Source of the DNA: an uncultured Armatimonadota bacterium
Lineage (GTDB): Bacteria > Armatimonadota > Armatimonadia > Armatimonadales > Armatimonadaceae
Direction of reading: 5' to 3'
Assembly: GCA_903910385.1 (NCBI GenBank)
Contig: CAIVZM010000034.1
Span: 1 to 64,000 of the forward strand
DNA length: 64,000 nucleotides
The notes beneath the pieces are model-generated. The model was not told where the DNA came from. It did not search any database and was given only the letters and a program-made list of their open reading frames with translations. Positions 54,230 to 62,430 of the stretch are shown here, piece by piece. Within the stretch, counting starts at the first letter, position 1. Every line of letters begins with the position of its first letter. The position numbers were made by a program, and so were the translations under genes.

Positions 54230-55345
54230 ATGACTGATAAGAAGATAGCATGGAATCTTGCCGAAGATATCCGAAGCTACATTTCGAATCCTGATGCAGA
54301 ACAGGAGGAAGGATTGTTCCTTCGCATTTTTGAATATCAATGGAGATTCAACCGAACGTATCGCGCCTATTGTGATCGGCGTAATCTTTCGCCTGATAAC
54401 ATCTTACGGTGGCAGGACATTCCACCCGCCCCGGCAGCGGCATTCAAACGCTTCGAACTCCGTTGTTCTCCACTGGAGGACGCTGCCATAGCAAACGGCG
54501 GAATCACTTTTGATTCTTCGGGCACTTCTCAATCCGAAACCAGTCGGCACTATATGGACGCCCCAGCATTATCGGTTTACCGCACATCGCTACGGGGCGG
54601 GTATAGAAAATATGTACTGACTGATTTAGAATCGCCCGAAATACTCGCTCTGATGCCGACACTCACCGCTGAGAGTCCCTTTTCCTCTCTCTCCTTCATG
54701 CTGGAGGAGTTGATTCATGACTACGGCGGCGCGTTTCTGGCCGGCATGGGATGGCAAGAGAAGTTGAGGAACTCGTTACGAGGACGTACCGAACCGGTCG
54801 TGTTGTTCGGGACAGCCTTTGCCTTTCTACATTTCTTCGATTTCAGTGACGAACAGTTCTCGCTACCGACGGGCAGTCGCATTGTCGAGACCGGAGGGTT
54901 CAAGGGTAAGTCACGCGAAGTGTCTCGTGAGGAGTTATATTCGCTCTTTACTGAACGACTTGGCGTACCGGCTACTCATTGCATCAGCGAATATGGCATG
55001 AGTGAACTGGCATCGCAATACTACGAATCAACCTTTTACGATTTCACAAGAGATGTCTCTCGCGTCTCGCGAAAGGTGGCATCCCCAACACTCCGCACCC
55101 GCATTGTGAACCCGGTAACCAACCATGATGTCGCACCCGGCGAGGCAGGGCTACTGGTGCATTACGATGTGTGCAATCTCAACTCGGTTGTCGCAATACA
55201 GACCGAAGATATGGGAATCTGGGCGGACGATAAAAAGGACGGTTTTCACCTGCTAGGCCGTGCACCGGGAGCAGTTTTGCGAGGATGTTCCCTTACCGCA
55301 GAAGAGATGGGGAACGCACTCACAAACTCCAGAACAGCGACATAG
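54230..55345 (+). CDS. LuxE-like acyl-protein synthetase
   Basis: 371 aa member of the adenylate-forming LuxE family. The phosphate-binding loop is DSSGTSQSETSRHYM; ETGGFKGKSREVSREELY and SEYGMSELASQYYE match later adenylation motifs, and the C-terminal LLGRAPGAVLRGCSLTAEEM is typical, with a Cys in the place where LuxE takes an acyl group. In luminous bacteria LuxE activates fatty acids for LuxC reductase; here no luxC or luxAB is near. Such orphan genes are found with sugar, lipid or polyketide pathways. The substrate is unknown. Confidence 0.88.
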   Translation: MTDKKIAWNLAEDIRSYISNPDAEQEEGLFLRIFEYQWRFNRTYRAYCDRRNLSPDNILRWQDIPPAPAAAFKRFELRCSPLEDAAIANGGITFDSSGTSQSETSRHYMDAPALSVYRTSLRGGYRKYVLTDLESPEILALMPTLTAESPFSSLSFMLEELIHDYGGAFLAGMGWQEKLRNSLRGRTEPVVLFGTAFAFLHFFDFSDEQFSLPTGSRIVETGGFKGKSREVSREELYSLFTERLGVPATHCISEYGMSELASQYYESTFYDFTRDVSRVSRKVASPTLRTRIVNPVTNHDVAPGEAGLLVHYDVCNLNSVVAIQTEDMGIWADDKKDGFHLLGRAPGAVLRGCSLTAEEMGNALTNSRTAT

Positions 55346-55503
55346 CCCCGCGCTCCCGGCGCAATAGCGATCCATTGCGACAGTACGGAAATGCATTTCG
55401 GATTCAACAGGGACGCACCATGCAGAATGAGCGCGAACGCGATCACAAATTGTGTCATCAGGAGCGCCAGATGAGTTTTTGGCATTCTAATTTTGTGAGA
55501 CAT
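55246..55503 (-). CDS. Possible small membrane protein, antisense to the LuxE-like tail
   Basis: Minus-strand frame from 55503 encodes about 85 residues with a good membrane helix (LALLMTQFVIAFALILHGASLL) and a second hydrophobic stretch (ISVLSQWIAIAPGARGYVAVLEFV). Its last third overlaps the end of the LuxE-like gene on the other strand, so that part must be shadow; the gene may be broken there. GGGAAAC upstream could be a ribosome site. A 7-bp stem (55494-55500 with 55524-55530) covers its start region. Weak support. Confidence 0.25.
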   Translation of the reverse strand: MSHKIRMPKTHLALLMTQFVIAFALILHGASLLNPKCISVLSQWIAIAPGARGYVAVLEFVSAFPISSAVREHPRKTAPGARPSR

Positions 55504-55558
55504 TTCGGAAGTTTCCCAAAAAATCTCACAATGCAATCTCAATAAACGTTCCCAATTG

Positions 55559-56512
55559 TCACGCGGTATGGCGACGGCTTAGAAGTTGATCTGCAGTGAC
55601 GCCAATCAGAATAACGGCTCCCATAACCGCGAAGTTAAGTGAACTGGGAATGCCCAAGAGATTCACCAGATTCTGGAGAACCTGTAGTAATGCGGCGCCG
55701 AGTAAGATACCGACCACCGATCCTTCGCCGCCCCTCAGGGAACACCCCCCCAGAACCGCCGCCGCAACCCCATACAGTTCAAAAAAGTTTCCATGCGATG
55801 AAGGCGAAACGGAGTTAGTATAAAAAGCGATCACCAGCGAAGCCACACCCGCCAGAGCGCCCGACACAATATACACGCTGGCGATCAGGCGGCGTGTATT
55901 GATTCCGGCATAACGAACCGCTTCTTCATTCCGTCCCATTGCGAAAATATAGCGACCATAAATCGAGCGGTGCAGCGCTACCCAGAGTAGTCCCGCCAAG
56001 ACGAGAAGAATCAGGAAGGGAATCGGGACGCCCAGAAAATTGCCGACTCCGATCTGTTTCAGGCTTTCGACTCCCGCCGCATCGCCGAAACCCTTGGTCT
56101 CATCATTGGCGATAAACCGTGCAATCCCACGGTAGAAAAGCAAGCCGCACAGTGTGACGATAAACGGTTGTAAATTGACACGGGAAATAAAAAAAGCGTG
56201 GATTGATCCCAGAATCATCCCAGCCAGAATGATCGCAAACACTGCCAACGGGGGCGAAACGTGCCAGTCGACCAGCATCATCGATAGCAAAACGCCGAGT
56301 AAAGCGAAGACCGAACCGACCGAAAGATCGATCCCGCCTGTCATGATGACCAGTCCCATGCCGAGACTGAAAATTCCGTACATCCCGATCAAACGAGCAG
56401 TATTCTGGAGGTTCGTTGCGCTGATGAATCGCGGGTTCAGAATTGCAACGACGATACACAGTCCCAGCAGCAGAAGGAAAATGCCAGTTTCTTTGCGAAA
56501 ATTTGAAAACAT
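55559..56512 (-). CDS. Sugar ABC importer permease (RbsC type)
   Basis: 317 aa, about nine membrane helices. GMYGIFSLGMGLVIMTGGIDLSVGSVFALLG and AAVLGGCSLRGGEGSVVGILLG are the family marks. It is the last gene of a minus-strand importer operon (NHL protein, binding protein, ATPase, permease). A single permease means a homodimer, unlike the rhamnose-type importer at 28-30 kb. Substrate unknown. Confidence 0.93.
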   Translation of the reverse strand: MFSNFRKETGIFLLLLGLCIVVAILNPRFISATNLQNTARLIGMYGIFSLGMGLVIMTGGIDLSVGSVFALLGVLLSMMLVDWHVSPPLAVFAIILAGMILGSIHAFFISRVNLQPFIVTLCGLLFYRGIARFIANDETKGFGDAAGVESLKQIGVGNFLGVPIPFLILLVLAGLLWVALHRSIYGRYIFAMGRNEEAVRYAGINTRRLIASVYIVSGALAGVASLVIAFYTNSVSPSSHGNFFELYGVAAAVLGGCSLRGGEGSVVGILLGAALLQVLQNLVNLLGIPSSLNFAVMGAVILIGVTADQLLSRRHTA

Positions 56513-56555
56513 AATCTTGTTTGCGAATAGCAGGAGGGCGGTAACCTCTGGAGCT

Positions 56556-58202
56556 CTATCCCGCTACCTTTCCTGAAAGCGCGTCGCCTACCGCCAATCG
56601 CATCACATTCTCTTCGGAAAAATCGGTTCGCCCGAGTATTCCCGTAATTTTTCCTTCATGCATGACAGCGATACGGTCGCTCACTCCCAGCACTTCCTCC
56701 ATGTCACTGCTGATCAGAAGCACGGCGACGCCATTCGCGGCGAGACCTCGGATCAAATCGTAAATCTCCGCCTTCGCGCCGACATCGACGCCGCGTGTCG
56801 GTTCATCGAAGAGCAACGTTTTAGGTTCCATGGCGAGCCACTTCGCCAAAACCACTTTTTGCTGATTACCTCCCGACAGCGACTGCGCTGGAGCATCCGC
56901 CACCTGTCCGGCGTTAGCTCCTCCTTCGCCCCGTTGTAGAGCGGAACGCACATTCAGACGGGTGACCATATCCTCCGCCATTTTGCGTTCTTCCTGGCCA
57001 CGGATAATACCCAGAGTGGCAAACGCTCCCAAATTCGGCAAACTGATATTTTCTCGAATCGGTAAAGAAAGCGCAAGACCGGAATGTCGACGATCCTCAG
57101 GAATCAGATAGACCCCGTGAGAGATGGCATCGGCGGGAGTCTTAACCTGAACAGGGCTTCCATCCATATAAATTTCACCGCCTGTAGCAGGAGCGATACC
57201 GAACAACGCTTGCGCGATTTCCGTCCTTCCCGCTCCGACGAGTCCGGCGAAACCCAACACTTCCCCAGCACGAACTGAGAAGGAGACTTTTTCCGAAGGG
57301 TATCGTGGCGTTTGTAATCCTCGCGCCTCCAGACGAACGGGAGCGTTCTGATCTGTCTCGGCATCCCGAACCGCCACACGGATATCACGACCAACCATCA
57401 ATCGGACCATGGCATCACGTGTGATCTCGCTTTTCGCCAATTCACCCGCATTTTGCCCATCCCGAAGACCGGATACTCTGTCGGCAATGGCTTCCACTTC
57501 ATTCAGACGGTGGGAAATGTAGATGATGCTAACGTTGTTTTCATCACGAAGTTTGCGCGTCAGGGTCAACAAGCGCTCGGTCTCACGCGGTGTCAGGGAG
57601 GAGGTCGGCTCATCCATAATGATCAACCGGGCATTTTGCGATAAAGCGCGGGCGATCTCCACCAATTGCTGATGCGCGATGGACAGTAGACCGGCGGAGG
57701 TGTCCGGAGACATATCAAGACCGAGCGGTTCGATATACTTTCGCGCTTCCTCGAACATCGTGCGCCGCGAGATCAACTTCAGTGGACCGCCGAAAGTAGG
57801 CTCACGTCCTAGAAAGATGTTTCCTGCGATATCGAGATTTCCGAGAACGCTCAACTCCTGATGGATAAAAGCGATTCCGAGCTTCCCAGCGTCTGAAGTC
57901 GACCGCAAATGGACACTGCGTCCCTCAACTAGAATCTCTCCGGCATCAGGCGCATGGACACCACCCAGAATTTTCATCAGGGTGGACTTTCCGGCGCCAT
58001 TCTCGCCGATCAACGCCAGAATCTCGCTCTCTCCGACAGTCAGAGAGACATTGGATAGCGCGGCGACCCCGCCAAAGCGTTTGACAACGCCGCGCATTTC
58101 CAGTAATGGACTATGGGGAGCGATTTTCGCGCTCCCCGAAACGGAATCAGGCTGGTTTACGTCCACGTAGCCCGTCCAGCTTTGTTTTGAAGGCGTCGAC
58201 AT
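56556..58202 (-). CDS. Sugar ABC importer ATPase, two domains
   Basis: 548 aa with two ATPase halves (RbsA/MglA type). First Walker A GENGAGKST and Walker B LIIMDEPTSSLTP; second degenerate Walker A GLVGAGRTE, signature LSGGNQQKV and LLFDEPTRGVD. The ATG at 58202 gives a 35-residue N-terminal stretch that overlaps the binding-protein gene by 56 bases; a GTG at 58166 or a later start is also possible because most relatives begin close to LLEMRGV. It drives import through the permease encoded next. Confidence 0.93.
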   Translation of the reverse strand: MSTPSKQSWTGYVDVNQPDSVSGSAKIAPHSPLLEMRGVVKRFGGVAALSNVSLTVGESEILALIGENGAGKSTLMKILGGVHAPDAGEILVEGRSVHLRSTSDAGKLGIAFIHQELSVLGNLDIAGNIFLGREPTFGGPLKLISRRTMFEEARKYIEPLGLDMSPDTSAGLLSIAHQQLVEIARALSQNARLIIMDEPTSSLTPRETERLLTLTRKLRDENNVSIIYISHRLNEVEAIADRVSGLRDGQNAGELAKSEITRDAMVRLMVGRDIRVAVRDAETDQNAPVRLEARGLQTPRYPSEKVSFSVRAGEVLGFAGLVGAGRTEIAQALFGIAPATGGEIYMDGSPVQVKTPADAISHGVYLIPEDRRHSGLALSLPIRENISLPNLGAFATLGIIRGQEERKMAEDMVTRLNVRSALQRGEGGANAGQVADAPAQSLSGGNQQKVVLAKWLAMEPKTLLFDEPTRGVDVGAKAEIYDLIRGLAANGVAVLLISSDMEEVLGVSDRIAVMHEGKITGILGRTDFSEENVMRLAVGDALSGKVAG

Positions 58203-59226
58203 CAGCCTGCTTGATCACCAGAGTGGGAACAATGATCTTTTTGTCCGCAGGAACCGATGAGGAGTCACCACCCTTGATTTTCGCCAGCAAAATCATCGAC
58301 TGATAACCGAACTCGAAGGGTTGCTGAACGATGGTTGCGGAGATATCTCCCGCCTTGACTCCTGCAAGCGTTTCGTCTTCTTCGTCAAAGCAGACGATTT
58401 TGACTTTGCCCAGCATTCCGGCTTCTTTCACGGCATTACGGATAGCCGGGCCATTATAAGACCAGAGGCCGACCAGACCCGCGATATCCTTGTAGGTGAC
58501 CAGAGTATCGGCGACATTAGATTTTGCGCGAACTTTATCGGTATCATCGGTTCGGGTATCGATAATCTGGATGGCGCTACCCTTGAGAGCTTCCGTGATT
58601 CCCTGCGCCCGTTCCTTGGCGTTCTGTGCGTCCTTCTTACCGACGAACAGCATGATTTTCCCGCCGCCCGGTAAGGCTTTCTTGATTTCTTCGCCCGCTT
58701 GCCGACCCGCTGCAACATTGTCAGTACCGACATAGCAGGTGCGATTGCTTTCCGGAGCATCGCTGTCCTGCGTGATAACGATGGCGGTCTTAGCGGCGTC
58801 ATTGAGCATTTGAGTCTGCTCTTTGGGCGTTACCGGGCTGATCGCAAATCCGTCGATGCCCTTGGTCAAAAGGTCATCAACCAATCGCTTCTGATCGGAT
58901 GCCGTTCCGTCTGAGGGAATGACAAACTCGATGTCTGCGTTCGGTAATTCTTTCTGCGCCTTTTCCGTCCCCTTCCGGGCGATTGTCCAGAAGTCCGAAG
59001 AATTATTCGTCACAAAGGCGAGCTTGAGTTTTTTACCCGCTTCCGCGGGCGCCGGGGAGGCGGGAGCGCCGGTTGCAGGAGCCGCAGGAGTTCCCTTATC
59101 GGGAGCAGTTGTGGATGCGGTCTCGGACGGAGTCGGATTACAACCGGCTATAGCCATTAGAATCGCTACGACCGGCGCGACCATCACTCCGCGCCGTCGC
59201 GGTATCTGTAAAAAGGTTTGAAACAT
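58147..59226 (-). CDS. Sugar-binding lipoprotein (periplasmic-binding type 1)
   Basis: 359 aa. The signal ends in lipobox IAGC, followed by a Pro/Ala/Thr linker (about 30-62). The binding fold of the RbsB class starts LKLAFVTNNSSDFWTIARKGTEKA and has LLTKGIDGFAISPVTP, YVGTDNVAAGRQAGEEI and IVCFDEEDETLAGVKAGDISATIVQQPFEFGYQ. GAGAGG lies before the start. The ligand is a monosaccharide or polyol; the sequence does not settle which. Confidence 0.93.
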   Translation of the reverse strand: MFQTFLQIPRRRGVMVAPVVAILMAIAGCNPTPSETASTTAPDKGTPAAPATGAPASPAPAEAGKKLKLAFVTNNSSDFWTIARKGTEKAQKELPNADIEFVIPSDGTASDQKRLVDDLLTKGIDGFAISPVTPKEQTQMLNDAAKTAIVITQDSDAPESNRTCYVGTDNVAAGRQAGEEIKKALPGGGKIMLFVGKKDAQNAKERAQGITEALKGSAIQIIDTRTDDTDKVRAKSNVADTLVTYKDIAGLVGLWSYNGPAIRNAVKEAGMLGKVKIVCFDEEDETLAGVKAGDISATIVQQPFEFGYQSMILLAKIKGGDSSSVPADKKIIVPTLVIKQADVDAFKTKLDGLRGRKPA

Positions 59227-59286
59227 GGTTATCCTCTCGAAACTGACCGGGTATTTCGCCGAAACCGGGCGAAATTCCTTGCTAAC

Positions 59287-60321
59287 CTACCCCCGAAGGC
59301 GACGCAACAACGTAATTCTTCCGATGGGAACCCACTCCGCCACCAGAATATCGCCGTTTCGCAGGAACATGGCATCGTGCGGATGGATAAACTTGCCCGG
59401 TATGAACTGTGATCGCGGCGCTCCGCGCAGATTGGAAGGTTGCCCATCGCCCAGAGAAGCGACGACCTTATTGTTTTCGTCCAGTAATGTCACCACGCTA
59501 CTCAGATCGGGGACAAGCATCAGCCCTCGACGGAAATCGAAATGACAGGGTTCGCGCATTCCTTCCGTCACGAACTTGACATGCTTACCGTCCATCGTCA
59601 TGTACTGGATTCGTCGGTTACCCCGGTCTGCGACCGCCAGCAATGGCTCTTTGCCACGAGGATCGACCCACAGACCGTGCGGCGTATTGAACTGTCCCGG
59701 ATCGCTACCGCGTCCGCCGAAGGAGCGGATATATTCCCCGGCGATATTGTACTGATGCACCCACGAGGAACCGTAGCCATCGCCGACATAGAAATCGCCA
59801 TTGGGCGAAAAGGCGACATTGGTAGGGATGAAAGCGTCCTTTTCGCCATACTTACCGGATTCGGTGGGTAGCCCCTTCTCCCAGATAACCGTGCCATCCA
59901 GCGTCGTTTTCACGACCTGACGGTGTGCCGTATCACAGTGGTAGAGGTAGTCCGTTCCTTTTTCTTTTCTAAGGTCAAGTCCGTGTCCGCCACCTTTGAA
60001 TCTGGAACCCCAAGACGTCAGGAACTTGCCTTTCTCGTCGAAGACTGCGATGGCATCGTCGCTTTTGCTCTCCGGGTGGACGGTATGAGATACATAGATC
60101 CTGCCTTTGGAGTCCTGCGCTACTCCCTGGGTATCCCCGAAAAGGATATTCGGCGGCGGCGTCAACCAGTCATGAATGCATTCATAACGGTGTTCTCCGC
60201 TTCCGATAATCAAGGGGCCGTCCAGGCGAGCGGATGCCCACCCGCGAGCGCCGAGCGTCAAACCTGCTACCATCGCACCGGCGGAACGTAAATAAACCCG
60301 CCGCGAAATCTTTTCGTTCAT
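59287..60321 (-). CDS. Exported NHL-repeat six-bladed propeller
   Basis: 344 aa. A twin-arginine signal (SRRVYLRSAGAMVAGLTLG) leads to about six NHL-type repeats, e.g. GDTQGVAQDSKGRIYVSH, AFIPTNVAFSPNGDFYVGDGYG, QFNTPHGLWVDPRG and FIHPHDAMFLRNGDILVAEW. It resembles peptidylglycine-amidating-lyase-like or gluconolactonase-like propellers, but I cannot show the metal site. It is the first gene of the importer operon, 60 bases before the binding protein, so it may process the sugar or lactone that is taken up. GGGAG precedes the ATG. Confidence 0.85.
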   Translation of the reverse strand: MNEKISRRVYLRSAGAMVAGLTLGARGWASARLDGPLIIGSGEHRYECIHDWLTPPPNILFGDTQGVAQDSKGRIYVSHTVHPESKSDDAIAVFDEKGKFLTSWGSRFKGGGHGLDLRKEKGTDYLYHCDTAHRQVVKTTLDGTVIWEKGLPTESGKYGEKDAFIPTNVAFSPNGDFYVGDGYGSSWVHQYNIAGEYIRSFGGRGSDPGQFNTPHGLWVDPRGKEPLLAVADRGNRRIQYMTMDGKHVKFVTEGMREPCHFDFRRGLMLVPDLSSVVTLLDENNKVVASLGDGQPSNLRGAPRSQFIPGKFIHPHDAMFLRNGDILVAEWVPIGRITLLRRLRG

Positions 60322-60468
60322 CGAAAATTCTCCCTGCCGAAGAGGTCAGCTCCTCGACTGCTACCAGAACGTACCCTACCCGAAGTAAAAGACGTGGATG
60401 ATCGAGTATATCGTTCTTAAGCTCTGTAATCTTATACCTGTCGTCTTCTGTGTCCTCCCTGTTTCTGA

Positions 60469-60474
60469 TACAAT
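60469..60474 (+). promoter_or_regulatory. -10 box of a leaderless ABC-F transcript
   Basis: TACAAT ends eight bases before the ATG at 60483. TTCTGT lies 17 bases further up as a weak -35. No ribosome site is present. Confidence 0.5.
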
Positions 60475-60482
60475 CCTGCGAT

Positions 60483-62402
60483 ATGAGCCTGATTACAGCG
60501 TCAGGGGTTGTTAAGGGGTTCGGAGCGCAGAGCGTTCTGGACGATATTTCCGTTCGTGTGGCCCGTGGCGAGAAGATCGGCATCGTCGGTAAAAACGGCG
60601 GCGGTAAGTCCACCTTTCTGAAAATCCTGATCGGCGAACAGGAAGCCGATAAGGGGTCTGTGCGCGTCGCGCACGGTGTCCGCATCGGTTATCTGGCGCA
60701 GATAAACCTTCTGAGCGAGGAAAGAACCGTGCGAGAGGAAGCGAAAACCGCTCTGGTCGCCCTTTTCGATGCGGAGAATGAGCTTCGCGAGACGGAAAAA
60801 CTTCTGGCGGAACAACCCGACGACGAAGACGTGCTGGACGCCTACGCCGCCGCACGGGACCGTTTCGATTTTGCCGGAGGCGACCGCGCCGAAGAAAACC
60901 TGTTTGCGGCGATGACCGCTATGGGCTTCTCCGATTCGGATCTGGACAAGGCCGTTTCGGTATTGTCGGGCGGGGAAAAAACGCGCCTTGCGATGGCAAA
61001 ATTGCTCGCCTCCGCTCCCGATGTCCTTGCCCTCGACGAACCGACGAACCACCTGGATATCCGGGCGGTCGAATGGCTGGAAGGGTTCCTTCAACGATTC
61101 CCCGGAGCAGTCCTGATCGTTTCCCATGACCGTCGTTTGCTGGAAAGCGTCGCCCAGACCATCTGGGAAGTGGAAGCCCGAAAATTGAATTTTTACTCCG
61201 GGGGCTTTAATGGCTACCGCGAACAACGCGCCGCTCAACGCGCTCGTCAGTTAGAAGAATACAATCGCCAGCAACAGGAAATCTCCCGTACCGAAGAGTT
61301 TATCCGGCGTAACATCGAGGGACAGAACACACGGATGGCGCAGGGGCGCCGTAAGATCCTCAACCGCATGGAGCGTCTGGAAGCGCCGGTCAATGAACCG
61401 ACGAAGATGCAGGCGAAAATTGCCTCTTCTGGTCGCTCCGGTCACGAAGTTGTGGTCTGCGAACGCGCCAACAAGCGGTATGGCGACAAAATCTTGCTTG
61501 ATAACGCCAATTTCATTCTCTATAGGGGAGATCGAGTGGGAATCGTCGGCCCGAACGGAGTGGGGAAATCCACACTGTTAGAGATGATACTGGGTGAACA
61601 ATCACCGGATTCCGGGTATATCCGGCGTGGACATGGGGTCACTGTCGCTTACCACAAGCAGGAAGCCGATGAATTCGAGCCGGAACTCTCCGTTCTGGAG
61701 AATTTTTACGAAGCAGCTGGGATGACGGTCGGTGAGGCGCGTTCGTACCTTGCAAAGTTTTTGTTCACTGGCGATGATGTATTTAAGCCGGTTTCTGGTC
61801 TGTCCGGCGGGGAACGCGCCAAACTCGCGATGTCACTCATGGCGTTGAGTCCCGCCAATCTCCTGATTCTGGATGAACCGACCAACCACCTCGATATCTG
61901 GTCCGTGGACGCCCTTGTCGAATCCTTGAACCGTTACGACGGCACGTTGATCGTCGTTTCCCATGACCGCGCCTTGCTGGATGCAGTATCGAACAAAACT
62001 CTCGCTCTCGAAGGCGCGGGTAAGTTGGAAATGTTTGACGGCCCGTATGCCGCTTACCGTCAGGACTTGGTGGCACGTCAGGCGATTCTCTCTAACCCGT
62101 CGTCACAATCGAGCGGGAGAAAGAACGCCTCTACCGTTCCAGCCGCGCCGCCCGCCAACGCCCATGCGTTGAGCAAAGAGCGTCAGAGATTACAGAAGCG
62201 CGTTCAGGCGATAGAGATGGAAATCGAAGCGCTGGAAGCTAAACTCGGCGAAGTGGAATCGGGGCTTGCCGCGCCGGATTCTGCGGATCATGCCGTATCG
62301 CTGTCTCATGAATATGCTCGGCTCAAGGACGAGATCGCCGAGCGGATGCAGGAATGGGAATCCGTCACCCTTGAAGCGGAAACTGTCGGCACAACTGGTT
62401 GA
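60483..62402 (+). CDS. ABC-F ATPase with C-terminal coiled coil
   Basis: 639 aa from the ATG at 60483; the frame is open to 60450. Two ATPase domains: Walker A GKNGGGKST, signature LSGGEKTR, Walker B VLALDEPTN; then GPNGVGKST, LSGGERAK and LLILDEPTN. The linker between them (about 245-310) is charged. The last 80 residues form a coiled coil (LQKRVQAIEMEIEALEAKLGEVE), typical of Uup/YheS-like members. It works on the ribosome or on DNA structures; no membrane domain. Convergent with the helicase gene 28 bases on. Confidence 0.94.
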   Translation: MSLITASGVVKGFGAQSVLDDISVRVARGEKIGIVGKNGGGKSTFLKILIGEQEADKGSVRVAHGVRIGYLAQINLLSEERTVREEAKTALVALFDAENELRETEKLLAEQPDDEDVLDAYAAARDRFDFAGGDRAEENLFAAMTAMGFSDSDLDKAVSVLSGGEKTRLAMAKLLASAPDVLALDEPTNHLDIRAVEWLEGFLQRFPGAVLIVSHDRRLLESVAQTIWEVEARKLNFYSGGFNGYREQRAAQRARQLEEYNRQQQEISRTEEFIRRNIEGQNTRMAQGRRKILNRMERLEAPVNEPTKMQAKIASSGRSGHEVVVCERANKRYGDKILLDNANFILYRGDRVGIVGPNGVGKSTLLEMILGEQSPDSGYIRRGHGVTVAYHKQEADEFEPELSVLENFYEAAGMTVGEARSYLAKFLFTGDDVFKPVSGLSGGERAKLAMSLMALSPANLLILDEPTNHLDIWSVDALVESLNRYDGTLIVVSHDRALLDAVSNKTLALEGAGKLEMFDGPYAAYRQDLVARQAILSNPSSQSSGRKNASTVPAAPPANAHALSKERQRLQKRVQAIEMEIEALEAKLGEVESGLAAPDSADHAVSLSHEYARLKDEIAERMQEWESVTLEAETVGTTG

Positions 62403-62430
62403 GAGTTGCGCCGACTTTAGACCTGTAAGA

